A stretch of DNA of 64,000 nt, taken from assembly GCF_024626475.1 (NCBI RefSeq), contig NZ_JANKHH010000005.1, positions 124,001 to 188,000 of the forward strand, read 5' to 3'. Both the position numbers and the translations under genes were made by a program. This stretch comes from Parerythrobacter lacustris (lineage in GTDB: Bacteria; Pseudomonadota; Alphaproteobacteria; Sphingomonadales; Sphingomonadaceae). Of this stretch, positions 14,615 to 21,916 are shown piece after piece. Positions within the stretch are counted from its first letter, which is position 1. The number at the start of each line of letters is the position of its first letter. The notes under the pieces were generated by a model, which had not been told where the DNA came from, ran no database searches, and was given only the letters and a program-made list of their open reading frames with translations.

Positions 14615-15004
14615 ATGAGGCTGGCAGGATACGCCGCCCTCTTCGACCGGGCCGACGCCAGCCGCGACACGATCCGCCCGGGGGCCTTTGCCCGCACCCT
14701 TTCCGAACGCAGCGACCCGCTCCCGCTGTTCTGGCAACATCGCCCCGACCAGCGCATCGGCTGGGTCGAGCGCGCCGAGGAGGATACGCGCGGCTTGCGG
14801 GTTGTCGCCAGTCTCGACAACCCCGACGGCCGTGCCGCGGCCCTGCTCAAACGCCGCGCGATAAGCGGCCTCAGCTTCGGCTACCGCGCGCGCCGTTCCC
14901 GCCACGAACCGGCGGGCCGGGTGCTGGAGGATGTCGAGCTGTTCGAGATCAGCGTCGTCACCCACCCGCTGCAGCATCTCGCACGGGTGCATCTGGTGCG
15001 CTGA
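14615..15004 (+). CDS. GTA prohead protease (g4, HK97 family)
   Basis: A 129-residue serine protease starting MRLAGYAALFDRADASRDTI at ATG 14615, behind GGGAGGG. The catalytic His lies in PLPLFWQHRPDQRIGW and the Ser in AISGLSFGYRARRS; ELFEISVVTHPLQHLARV is the conserved C-terminal motif. The enzyme matures the capsid by cleaving the N-terminal domain of the major capsid protein. The frame is open upstream, but that part is repeat DNA. Confidence 0.92.
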   Translation: MRLAGYAALFDRADASRDTIRPGAFARTLSERSDPLPLFWQHRPDQRIGWVERAEEDTRGLRVVASLDNPDGRAAALLKRRAISGLSFGYRARRSRHEPAGRVLEDVELFEISVVTHPLQHLARVHLVR

Positions 15005-15018
15005 CACACCGCGATTTT

Positions 15019-15178
15019 GTTTCACGCAGAGGCCGCAGAGGACAGGAGAGACGCGGAGGCGTTGTGCCGTTCCGCAAAGCGGATTTCCCGATTTGCCAGC
15101 CTTGTTGGGGATGACGCCTGCGGCGCGGGCGCAGCCTCTCTGCGTCTCTCCCTTCCTCTGCGCTCTCTGCGTGAACCC
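15019..15178. repeat. long inverted repeat (tttcacgcagag...cgcagagg family), copy 1
   Basis: Left arm about 15019-15062 (gtttcacgcagaggccgcag...) and right arm about 15133-15178 (...ctctgcgctctctgcgtgaac) are inverted copies of about 45 nt with some mismatches, around a 70-nt centre. A second copy of the same family is at 45751-45925. Confidence 0.85.
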
Positions 15179-15210
15179 AATACCCCTCCCCCAAGAAAGG
15201 AAATGCTCCC

Positions 15211-16359
15211 ATGGATACCGATACGATTCCCCAGACCGACCCGATCGACGCGAGCTTCGACATCGTCGCCCGCCAGGACCGGACCGAAGCCAATGTCGCC
15301 GCGCTGCGCAGCGACATGGACGAGGTGAAGGCGCGCGTCGACAAGATCGGCCGGGCTGCGCGTCCGGCGATCGGCGGTGCGACCGACAGTGCCGAAGTGA
15401 AGGGATTCGTTGACGGCTACCTCCGCCGCGGCGAGCCAAATTTCCCTGGCGCCGAGATCAAGTCGGTGCGCGGCACCGTGCCTGCCGACGGCGGCTACGC
15501 CGTGCCGCAGGAAATCGACGCGATGATCGCCCGCGAGCTGGTCGAGACCAGCCCGATCCGCGCTATCGCGCAGGTCGTCCAGACCGGCACCGCAGGCTAT
15601 CGCAAGCTGGTGACCGGCGGCGGCGCGGCATCCGGCTGGGTCAGCGAAGTTGCGGGCCGTCCCGAGACCTCCACGCCCAACTTCCGCGAGATCGCCCCGC
15701 CGACCGGCGAGCTCTACGCTAACCCGGCGGCATCGCAGGCCATGCTCGACGACGCGGCGTTCGACCTCGAAAGCTGGCTAGCGAGCGAAATCGCGATCGA
15801 GTTCGCCCGCGCGGAAGGCGCGGCGTTCGTCAATGGCAGCGGGATCGACCAGCCCGAAGGCTTCCTCACCGCTCCTGCCACCACCGCGCAGGACGGCGTG
15901 CGCCCCGCCGGAACGCTGCAATATATCGGCAGCGGCGACGCGGCGGGTTTCGATGCCAATCCGGATGCAAGGCTGATCGACCTGGTCCACACGCTCAAGG
16001 CGGGCCATCGGCAGGGCGCGAGCTGGGTGATGAATTCGGCCACGCTGGCTGAAGTGCGCAAGCTCAAGACGGCCGACGGCGCGTTCCTCTGGCAGCCGGG
16101 CCTGGTCGACGGCCAGCCCGACCGGCTGCTCGGCTACCCGGTGGTCGAGGCGGAGGACATGCCCGATGTGGCGGCGGGAGAGTATCCCATTGCCTTCGGC
16201 AATTTCCGCCACGGCTATCTGATCGCCGAACGCTCGGCCACGCAGATCCTGCGCGATCCCTTCACCAACAAGCCCTACGTCCACTTCTACGCCACCAAGC
16301 GTGTGGGCGGCACGGTGCTCGACGGCAACGCGATCAAGCTGCTGAAGATCGAGGGGTAG
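15211..16359 (+). CDS. GTA major capsid protein (g5, HK97 family)
   Basis: A 382-residue capsid protein. Residues 1 to about 85 form a helical delta/scaffold domain (NVAALRSDMDEVKARVDKIG) that the g4 protease would remove. The shell domain follows, with GGYAVPQEIDAMIARELVETSPI, SGWVSEVAGRPETSTPNF, LYANPAASQAMLDDAAFDLESWL, GSGIDQPEGFL and the C-terminal GYLIAERSATQILRDPFTNKPYVHF. HK97-fold subunits assemble the icosahedral head. It is preceded by AAGAAAGGAAA as ribosome binding site and followed closely by a 248-bp element and a terminator. Confidence 0.95.
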   Translation: MDTDTIPQTDPIDASFDIVARQDRTEANVAALRSDMDEVKARVDKIGRAARPAIGGATDSAEVKGFVDGYLRRGEPNFPGAEIKSVRGTVPADGGYAVPQEIDAMIARELVETSPIRAIAQVVQTGTAGYRKLVTGGGAASGWVSEVAGRPETSTPNFREIAPPTGELYANPAASQAMLDDAAFDLESWLASEIAIEFARAEGAAFVNGSGIDQPEGFLTAPATTAQDGVRPAGTLQYIGSGDAAGFDANPDARLIDLVHTLKAGHRQGASWVMNSATLAEVRKLKTADGAFLWQPGLVDGQPDRLLGYPVVEAEDMPDVAAGEYPIAFGNFRHGYLIAERSATQILRDPFTNKPYVHFYATKRVGGTVLDGNAIKLLKIEG

Positions 16360-16360
16360 A

Positions 16361-16608
16361 AGTCTTTGTTGTCCGCGCGCCATCCGGCGCGCGATGTCCT
16401 CGCTCACGCGACCTGAGGGTCGCGTCGCTGCGGGCGGCCAGTCGGCCTTGCGGCTCGCTGGTCGCTCGCCGGGCCATTCCCGGCCTTGTGGCTTGGATTC
16501 GAGCCTTGGTCGCGGCAGCCAGAGCGCGACTGCGCGACGCGGCTTATGCCGCGAAGCCAAGCGCGCCGGATGGCGCGCGCCCGGCGTTTGAGGGCGAAAA
16601 CAAAGACT
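16361..16608. repeat. 248-bp element with perfect inverted ends downstream of capsid gene
   Basis: Outer ends AGTCTTTGTT (16361-16370) and AACAAAGACT (16599-16608) are perfect inverted repeats. Inside them GCGCGCCATCCGGCGCGC (16375-16392) and GCGCGCCGGATGGCGCGC (16561-16578) are a second perfect pair. The interior contains several small palindromes (CGCGACCTGAGGGTCGCG, GCGGCTTATGCCGC). An open plus-strand frame crosses it but looks like a by-product. This accounts for most of the 314-nt gap between g5 and g6. Confidence 0.85.
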
Positions 16609-16612
16609 CTAC

Positions 16613-16653
16613 GCACCCGCGCCGGTCTCCCCTGCCGGCGCGGGTGCCTTTTT
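16613..16653 (+). terminator. intrinsic terminator between capsid gene and g6
   Basis: GCACCCGCGCCGG pairs perfectly with CCGGCGCGGGTGC around a 9-nt loop and is followed by CTTTTTCTTTC. This is the clearest plus-strand intrinsic terminator in the window and sits inside the structural operon. Confidence 0.85.
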
Positions 16654-16673
16654 CTTTCACATCGGAGAGTGCC

Positions 16674-17219
16674 ATGAGACGAGCGATACTCGCGCCCGCC
16701 GAGCTGGGCGGGGCTGCGCTGGGCGAGCTCAAGAGCTGGCTCGCCATTACCAACGCGCAGGAAGATGCGCTGCTCACCGGCCTGCTCGGTGCGGCGGTGG
16801 AGGCCTGCGAGGGTTTCACCTGCACGATGCCGCTGCAGCAGACTTGCGAGGAAGTGCACACCGCCTCCCCTGGTTGGCAGCGGCTGCGCAGTGCGCCGGT
16901 GCAGGCGATCACCGGGGTCGAAGCCATCCCGGCGGAAGGCCCGCGGTTCATGCTCGCGGCCGATGCTTACGAGATCGAGCTGGAGGCCGACGGCAGCGGC
17001 ATGGTCCGCGTGCTGCGGCAAGGCGCGGCAGGGCGGATCGCGGTGCGCTTCGTCGCCGGGCTGACTCCCGGTTGGGGCTCGCTGCCCGAAGCCCTGCGGC
17101 ACGGCATCGTCCGCCTCGCCGCGCATCTCTATCGCGAGCGCGACGCGGCGGACCCGGTGCAGCCGCCCGCTGCCGTCACCGCGCTGTGGCGACCCTGGCG
17201 ACGGGTGCGACTGACATGA
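16674..17219 (+). CDS. GTA head-tail connector protein (g6)
   Basis: A 181-residue protein starting MRRAILAPAELGGAALGELK, with GGAGAG 7 nt upstream. LKSWLAITNAQEDALLTGLLGAAVEACEGFT matches the N-terminal helical domain of phage gp6/phiE125 gp8-type connectors, and the C-terminal LPEALRHGIVRLAAHLYRERD is also typical. It forms an adaptor ring below the portal. The stop overlaps the next start (ATGA). The upstream extension of the frame lies within repeat DNA and the terminator. Confidence 0.9.
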   Translation: MRRAILAPAELGGAALGELKSWLAITNAQEDALLTGLLGAAVEACEGFTCTMPLQQTCEEVHTASPGWQRLRSAPVQAITGVEAIPAEGPRFMLAADAYEIELEADGSGMVRVLRQGAAGRIAVRFVAGLTPGWGSLPEALRHGIVRLAAHLYRERDAADPVQPPAAVTALWRPWRRVRLT

Positions 17220-17389
17220 TCGAGGGCAGGACCGATCCGCCCAAAGCGCCGTTCGTCCGCGCGCTCGAAGCCAAGGCCCGCAGGCTGGCCGAGGCGCATG
17301 GCGAAAACCGCCTCCGCGCCCGCCGGAATGACGCAGGCCGCTGGCGCATTACCGCCTTGCTCTGGCCCCTGTTCGCGAAAGGCCGATAG
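17216..17389 (+). CDS. small GTA protein (g7 position)
   Basis: A 57-residue basic protein, MIEGRTDPPKAPFVRALEAK...RRNDAGRWRITALLWPLFAKGR. Support comes from coupling: its ATG overlaps the g6 stop (ATGA) and its TAG abuts the g8 ATG without a gap. It occupies the place of the small g7 of the Rhodobacter capsulatus GTA. No motif is recognised beyond a charged helix; function unknown. Confidence 0.7.
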   Translation: MIEGRTDPPKAPFVRALEAKARRLAEAHGENRLRARRNDAGRWRITALLWPLFAKGR

Positions 17390-17779
17390 ATGGAACACGC
17401 ACTCCGCACCGCGCTGATCGACTGGCTGCGCAGCGGCCCGGCCCCGCTCGACACGCTCAACGCGGTCGAGGAGGAAGCGCCGGTGCGTGTCAGCCTGCCC
17501 TGGCTCGGCATCGCCGCCAGTGCGTCTGCCGACTGGAGTACCAAGGACGCGATGGGGCGCGAAATCCGCGTCGCGCTCGAACTCGCCAGCCGGGGGGATG
17601 ATATCCCCGCAGACGGTGCATTGGTCGGCGCTATCGACCGGCGGGTAGATGATCTGCCTCGACTCCACGACGGCATTCACATCGCGAACATCACCTTCCT
17701 GCGCGCCCGCACCGAACGACGCGCGAAGAACACCCGCAGCACGCTGCTGGAATACCGGTTCCGGTGTCTGGAGGTTTGA
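17390..17779 (+). CDS. GTA g8, DUF3168 tail-completion protein
   Basis: A 129-residue protein. LRTALIDWLRSGPAPLDTLNAV..PVRVSLPWLGIAAS, REIRVALELASRGDD and VDDLPRLHDGIHIANITFLRARTERR match DUF3168, the family of head-tail joining/tail terminator proteins. It starts directly after g7. The last residues (LLEYRFRCLEV) complete the beta structure. Followed by a repeat-filled gap. Confidence 0.9.
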   Translation: MEHALRTALIDWLRSGPAPLDTLNAVEEEAPVRVSLPWLGIAASASADWSTKDAMGREIRVALELASRGDDIPADGALVGAIDRRVDDLPRLHDGIHIANITFLRARTERRAKNTRSTLLEYRFRCLEV

Positions 17780-17886
17780 TTTTCTCTCGCGGCTATTCGC
17801 CTTGCGGGCGGCCTCCGAGGGGCGGCGCAAAAGCGCCGACGGGCGGTCGCCCTCTGGCTGCCGCCACCAAGAACCCACCCACTTTT

Positions 17887-17974
17887 CGTCATTGCGAGCG
17901 ACTGAAAGTCGCGCGGCAATCCAGGTCGATTCCGTGCCGCCCTGGATTGCTTCGCTCCGCTCGCAATAACGACG
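17887..17974. repeat. palindromic repeat (cgtcattgcgagcg...gcaatccagg family)
   Basis: GTCATTGCGAGCG...GCAATCCAGG (17888-17925) and CCTGGATTGCTTCGCTCCGCTCGCAATAACGAC (17941-17973) are inverted. This sequence family is widespread in bacterial intergenic regions. The preceding stretch 17790-17870 is also rich in short GC palindromes. Confidence 0.85.
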
Positions 17975-17996
17975 CACTCAAGAAAGGCCTCACGAT

Positions 17997-18404
17997 ATGA
18001 CCGCCCAGAAAGGCTCCGCCTTCCTCCTCAAGATCGGCGACGGCGCGCAGCCACCCGCCTACGAAACCGTCGCCGGGCTGCGCACCACGCAGATGTCGAT
18101 CAACGGCGACACCGTGGTCGTCACCCACAAGGACAGCGGCGGATGGCGCGAGCTGCTGTCGGGCGCGGGGACGCGTTCGGTTTCGGTCTCGGCCAGCGGC
18201 ATCTTCCTCGGCAGCCAGGCCGAGGAAGCGATCCGCGCCCACGCATTGGCCGGGACGATCGACGACTACGAACTGAGCTTCGAGGACGGGGCGAAGCTGC
18301 ATGGCCGCTTCCTCGTCCAGCGGCTCGACTATGCGGGCGATTTCAACGGCGAGCGCAACTACACGCTCAACCTCGAAAGCTCCGGTCCGGTGCTTCCGGC
18401 ATGA
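17997..18404 (+). CDS. GTA major tail protein (g9, TP901-1 type)
   Basis: A 135-residue tail tube protein: MTAQKGSAFLLKIGDGAQPP, GLRTTQMSINGDTVVVTHKD, WRELLSGAGTRSVSVSASGIF and the C-terminal ERNYTLNLESSGPV are typical of the TP901-1 major tail family. It polymerises into the tail tube. AAGAAAGG precedes the ATG. Its stop codon overlaps the g10 start (ATGA). Confidence 0.93.
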   Translation: MTAQKGSAFLLKIGDGAQPPAYETVAGLRTTQMSINGDTVVVTHKDSGGWRELLSGAGTRSVSVSASGIFLGSQAEEAIRAHALAGTIDDYELSFEDGAKLHGRFLVQRLDYAGDFNGERNYTLNLESSGPVLPA

Positions 18405-18715
18405 GCGAAACCGCCAATCCGCATCGCGGCGAGGCCTCGGTCGAAATCCAGGGCCGGGCCTTGGTCCTGCGTCCCAGCTTCACCGCGCTCGTCGCAGCGG
18501 AACAGGAACTTGGCCCGCTGTTCGCGCTGGTCGAACGCGCGGCTGAGGGCCGCCTGTCGCTGGCCGAGATGGTCGCGCTGTTCTGGCACTGCCTCGCCGA
18601 TCCGGGCGCAATGACGCGCGACGCCTTTGCCGAAGGTGTGACCGCGCTCGGTCTTGCGCCCTGTGCAAAGCCGCTGCGCGCGCTGCTCGGTCAGATCCTG
18701 CAAGGCACGGCATGA
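18401..18715 (+). CDS. GTA g10 (GTA-gp10 family tail chaperone-like protein)
   Basis: A 104-residue protein: NPHRGEASVEIQGRALVLRPSF, TALVAAEQELG and SLAEMVALFWHCLADPGAMTRDAF are hallmarks of the GTA gp10 family, found between the tail tube and the tail assembly chaperone. The frame is open upstream of 18401, but that part only shadows g9. Starts and stops overlap both neighbours (ATGA), so expression is coupled. Confidence 0.88.
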   Translation: MSETANPHRGEASVEIQGRALVLRPSFTALVAAEQELGPLFALVERAAEGRLSLAEMVALFWHCLADPGAMTRDAFAEGVTALGLAPCAKPLRALLGQILQGTA

Positions 18716-18909
18716 GCGACATGTTCGGCGCGGCTGCAACCCGGCTATCGGGCATCGCCGCCCGCGCGCTCGGTTGGCGGCCCGCCGAATTCTGGGCCGC
18801 GACCCCTGCCGAACTGGTCGCAGCGCTGAGCGAACCCGGGTCGGTGTCCGCGCCGGTCGACCGCGCCATACTCGACCGCCTGATGGAGCAAGATCGCCAT
18901 GGACGATAA
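18712..18909 (+). CDS. GTA g10.1 phage tail assembly chaperone
   Basis: A 65-residue protein: AARALGWRPAEFWAATPAELVAAL is the conserved core of the small tail assembly chaperone family (PF09550). It lies between g10 and the tape measure, overlapping g10 by ATGA and the tape measure start by 11 nt. In related phages the two chaperones guide the tape measure during tail assembly. Confidence 0.88.
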   Translation: MSDMFGAAATRLSGIAARALGWRPAEFWAATPAELVAALSEPGSVSAPVDRAILDRLMEQDRHGR

Positions 18910-19471
18910 TATCGACGAATTGCTGGTCGAGGTGCGCGCTTCGACCGCCGGCTTCGCCACCGATGTGGCGCAGATGCGCAGCACCTTCGACGCGACCCTG
19001 CTCGACGGCTTCGGCAAGGCGGGCGACATCCTCGAACGCGGGTTGCTGAGCGCAATCCGCAAGGGCAGCCTGGGGTTCGAGGACCTCAAGCGCATCGCCA
19101 CCCAGGTGCTCGACCAGATCGCGGCGCAGGCGCTGCAGATGGGGCTCGACAAGATTTTCGCTGGCTCGTCCGACGGCGGGATGGGCGGCTTTCTCGGTGA
19201 CATCCTCGGCGGGGTGTTCGGCCTGCCCGGCCGCGCGACCGGCGGGCCGGTGTCGCCGGGACGCGGGTACCTCGTCGGCGAGCGCGGGCCCGAGCTGTTC
19301 GTCCCGACCATTGCGGGCCGTGTCGAGGCATCGCCAGTCGGTTCGGCACGCAACGACGTGCGCGTCTCGATCCAGCTCGCCGCCCCGCGCGGCGAGAGCG
19401 CACCGCGCTCACTCCAGCGATCCAGCCGTCAGGTTGCGAGCGCGATCAGGAGAGCATTGAGCACTTACTAA
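18899..19471 (+). CDS. GTA short tail tape measure protein (g11)
   Basis: A 190-residue protein: MDDNIDELLVEVRASTAGFATDV and SLGFEDLKRIATQVLDQIAAQAL are the helical ruler, and GLPGRATGGPVSPGRGYLVGERGPELFVP is the conserved tape-measure C-terminal motif. A ruler this short predicts a very short tail compared with siphophages, as in the Rhodobacter GTA. The gene is followed by a REP-like repeat rather than by g12 directly. Confidence 0.88.
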   Translation: MDDNIDELLVEVRASTAGFATDVAQMRSTFDATLLDGFGKAGDILERGLLSAIRKGSLGFEDLKRIATQVLDQIAAQALQMGLDKIFAGSSDGGMGGFLGDILGGVFGLPGRATGGPVSPGRGYLVGERGPELFVPTIAGRVEASPVGSARNDVRVSIQLAAPRGESAPRSLQRSSRQVASAIRRALSTY

Positions 19472-19478
19472 TGTCCCT

Positions 19479-19573
19479 CGTCACCCCGGTCCCCGAGCCG
19501 GGGTCCCGCTTTTCCTCGAACCCTGCACTTGGCCGCAAGTGAAGCGGGACCCCGGATCAGGTCCGGGGTGACG
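19479..19573. repeat. REP-like palindrome, copy B (cgtcacccc...ggggtgacg)
   Basis: CGTCACCCCGG ... CCGGGGTGACG ends are inverted, with interior arms GAGCCGGGGTCCCGCTT and AAGCGGGACCCCGGATC. Homologous to 12820-12914. It separates g11 from g12. Confidence 0.85.
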
Positions 19574-19594
19574 TTGCGAAGGAAGGATAGTCGC

Positions 19595-21916
19595 ATGGCT
19601 TACTGGCTCGCCCGCAAGCGCAACGGGCAAGACACAACGCATATCCAGCGATTCGACCCGGTCTACTGGACGGTCAATTTCCCGCGCCCGATGATGGCGA
19701 GCGTCACCACCATCGCGCCCGACGCGTTGCGGGTGGATTGCGAGTTTCTCCACCGGGGCGAACTGGCCGGGTTGATCTGGGACAGCGCCGACACGCTCGA
19801 TCACCCGCTGCTCGCCTATGCCACCGACCGCGACTACATGCGCACGACGCTGCGGTTTCGCTGGAAGTCGGGCGGGATCGTGCCGCTCGACCAGCCGAAC
19901 GGGCCGACGCTGACGATCGAGGGGCGCGATACGGCGGGCAATCCGCGCAGCTGGTACGTCCGGCTGTGGAACTACGCCACCGGCACGCCCGAAGATGCCG
20001 AGATCGTCTTGCCCTTTTCGCAGCTCGAAAGCGGCTACGGCCTGCCCGGCGAACCGATCCATCCGGGCGATATCGACCGCATGTTCATCTCGCTGGTGCC
20101 GCCGAACTTCGTCCCCGGAAGCGCAGCGCGGGTCACCGGTGTCGCTACCGGCTGGGCGGAAATGAGCGGTATCCGCTGCGAGGGCCATCGCGCCATGTTG
20201 GAAATCGGCGATGTCGTGCTCCCGCCACACGGCGAGCAGATCGCGACCGGATACGACGATGGCTACAACCAGACCCCCGCCCGGCTGGTCCGTTCGATCG
20301 AGGCGCTCGGCTATCGCGGGCGGATCCTGCACTATGTCGGCATGAGCCATTTCTTCCGCCTGCAGGACGGCGAGGGGCGGCTGGTGGTCGCCGCCAACAG
20401 CGCGGTCTGCACACCGGCGAAGAACTGGCACCAGGACTTCTTGACCAAAGCGAGGGCGGCTGCGTTCGAGGTCGTTCTCTCGCTGTCCTACGAGGTGCTG
20501 GCGGAGCACTGCCCGGCGGCGTGGCAGCAGCGCGCGCATGGCGGCGAGCCCGCGCGCACCGGCTGGTTGCCGCCCTCCGCACTGCTCTCGCCCGCCAATG
20601 CGCAGGCGATGGCCTGGCTCAAGATGGCCGCCTATCGCCTCGCCTTCCTCCAGGTCCTCGCGGACCATCCGGTGCGGTTCCAGATCGGCGAGCCGTGGTG
20701 GTGGGTGATGCCCGATGGCCGCCCGTGTCTTTACGATGCGGCAGCAGTGACGGCCTTCGGCGGGTCGCCGCCGGTGATCGCGACGATGCGCGCGGCGCTG
20801 GGTCCGGCGGAGACCGCGCTGCTCGACCAGGCCGGCGCACTGCTCGCGCAGTCGACCGCCGGAATTGCCCAGCATGTCCGCACGCTCGATCCGGCGGGGG
20901 CCGAGATCGCGCTGCTGGTCTTCACGCCGACGATCCTCGATCCGGAGATGCCGGAACTGAAGCGCGCAAACTTGCCGCTCGGCTGGGCGCACCCCGCCTT
21001 CGACCGGCTCCAGCTGGAAGATTACGACTGGCTGACGGCAGGGGCCGACGCGCGGCGCAAGGCGGCGCTGGCCGAAGTCGATATGCGGCTCGGCTACCCG
21101 TCAGCAAAGCAGGACTACCTGTCGGGCTTCGTGCTCAACCCCGTCGATGCCGAGAGCTTCTGGCCGCGTATCGATTCCGCGCTCGATCAGGCGCGGGCGC
21201 GCGGGATCACCCGGCGTTTCGTCTGGGCGCTGCCCCAGGTTTCGCGCGACGGCTACACCCGCCTCGCGCCCGCAAAGGAGGACGTGGTGCAGGCCTTCGA
21301 CGACATACTCTTTCCGCTGGCGCTGGGGCGCGATGCCTCGGTCAGCCCCGAATTCTCGACCACGGTGGCGACCACCGCATCGGGCCACGAACGGCGCAAT
21401 TCGCTGTGGTCCGACGCACGGCTGCGGTTCGATGTCGGGCCCGGCATCCGCTCGGAAGCCGAGCTTGGCGTGCTGATCGCCTTCTTCCGCGCGAGGCGCG
21501 GCCCGGCGCGCGGGTTCCGGCTCGCCGATCCGTTCGATTTCAGCTCGAACGCGATGACCGGAACACCGACCCCGACAGACCAGTTGCTCGGCATCGGCGA
21601 CGCGACGCGCTCGGTGTTCGACCTCGTCAAAAACTACGGCGACAGTCCAGACCCGCAAAAGCGCGTCATCACCCGGCCCCGGATCGAGACAATCGCGGTC
21701 AGCATCGATGGCGCGCCTGCGACCAACTGGGCGTGGCGCGAAGGCGGGCGGATCGAATTCGACACCGCTCCGCCCGACGGCGCCGAGGTGCGCGCCGGCT
21801 ACCTGTTCGATGTGCCCGTGCGCTTCGCCGAGGATCGGCTGGATGTGTCGGGCGCCAGCTTCACCGCTGGCGAAGCCCCCTCGGTCCCCCTGGTCGAAAT
21901 CCGGGAAGAACGATGA
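19595..21916 (+). CDS. GTA g12, TIM-barrel-like region fused to C-terminal DUF2460
   Basis: A 773-residue protein from ATG 19595 (GAAGGA upstream). The last 212 residues (from about 562, EDVVQAFDDILFPLALGRDA, with FFRARRGPARGFRLADPFDFSSN) are a complete DUF2460 domain, the entire g12 of the Rhodobacter GTA. Residues 1 to about 200 look beta-rich (YWTVNFPRPMMASVTTI), and about 200-555 resemble a glycosidase-like TIM barrel: VRFQIGEPWWWVMPDG, RLQLEDYDWLT and ITRRFVWALPQVSRDGY. An AAAGGAGG/GTG signal at 21274-21289 sits at the DUF2460 boundary. Known family: DUF2460. Inferred: a distal-tail protein with a carbohydrate-processing or -binding region. Confidence 0.88.
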   Translation: MAYWLARKRNGQDTTHIQRFDPVYWTVNFPRPMMASVTTIAPDALRVDCEFLHRGELAGLIWDSADTLDHPLLAYATDRDYMRTTLRFRWKSGGIVPLDQPNGPTLTIEGRDTAGNPRSWYVRLWNYATGTPEDAEIVLPFSQLESGYGLPGEPIHPGDIDRMFISLVPPNFVPGSAARVTGVATGWAEMSGIRCEGHRAMLEIGDVVLPPHGEQIATGYDDGYNQTPARLVRSIEALGYRGRILHYVGMSHFFRLQDGEGRLVVAANSAVCTPAKNWHQDFLTKARAAAFEVVLSLSYEVLAEHCPAAWQQRAHGGEPARTGWLPPSALLSPANAQAMAWLKMAAYRLAFLQVLADHPVRFQIGEPWWWVMPDGRPCLYDAAAVTAFGGSPPVIATMRAALGPAETALLDQAGALLAQSTAGIAQHVRTLDPAGAEIALLVFTPTILDPEMPELKRANLPLGWAHPAFDRLQLEDYDWLTAGADARRKAALAEVDMRLGYPSAKQDYLSGFVLNPVDAESFWPRIDSALDQARARGITRRFVWALPQVSRDGYTRLAPAKEDVVQAFDDILFPLALGRDASVSPEFSTTVATTASGHERRNSLWSDARLRFDVGPGIRSEAELGVLIAFFRARRGPARGFRLADPFDFSSNAMTGTPTPTDQLLGIGDATRSVFDLVKNYGDSPDPQKRVITRPRIETIAVSIDGAPATNWAWREGGRIEFDTAPPDGAEVRAGYLFDVPVRFAEDRLDVSGASFTAGEAPSVPLVEIREER
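21274..21289 (+). promoter_or_regulatory. internal Shine-Dalgarno and GTG codons at the DUF2460 boundary
   Basis: AAAGGAGG at 21274-21281 is followed 2 nt later by GTG (21284) and 5 nt later by GTG (21287), both in the g12 frame. Initiation at 21287 would give a 209-residue stand-alone DUF2460 protein. Confidence 0.5.

Noticed and set aside
16394-16677. Small open frames across the 248-bp element
   Set aside because: They consist of palindromic repeat sequence and end within the terminator or inside g6.
19481-20992. A 503-codon reverse-strand open frame in g12
   Set aside because: It mirrors the codon pattern of the GC-rich g12 gene and has no ribosome binding site or recognisable motif.
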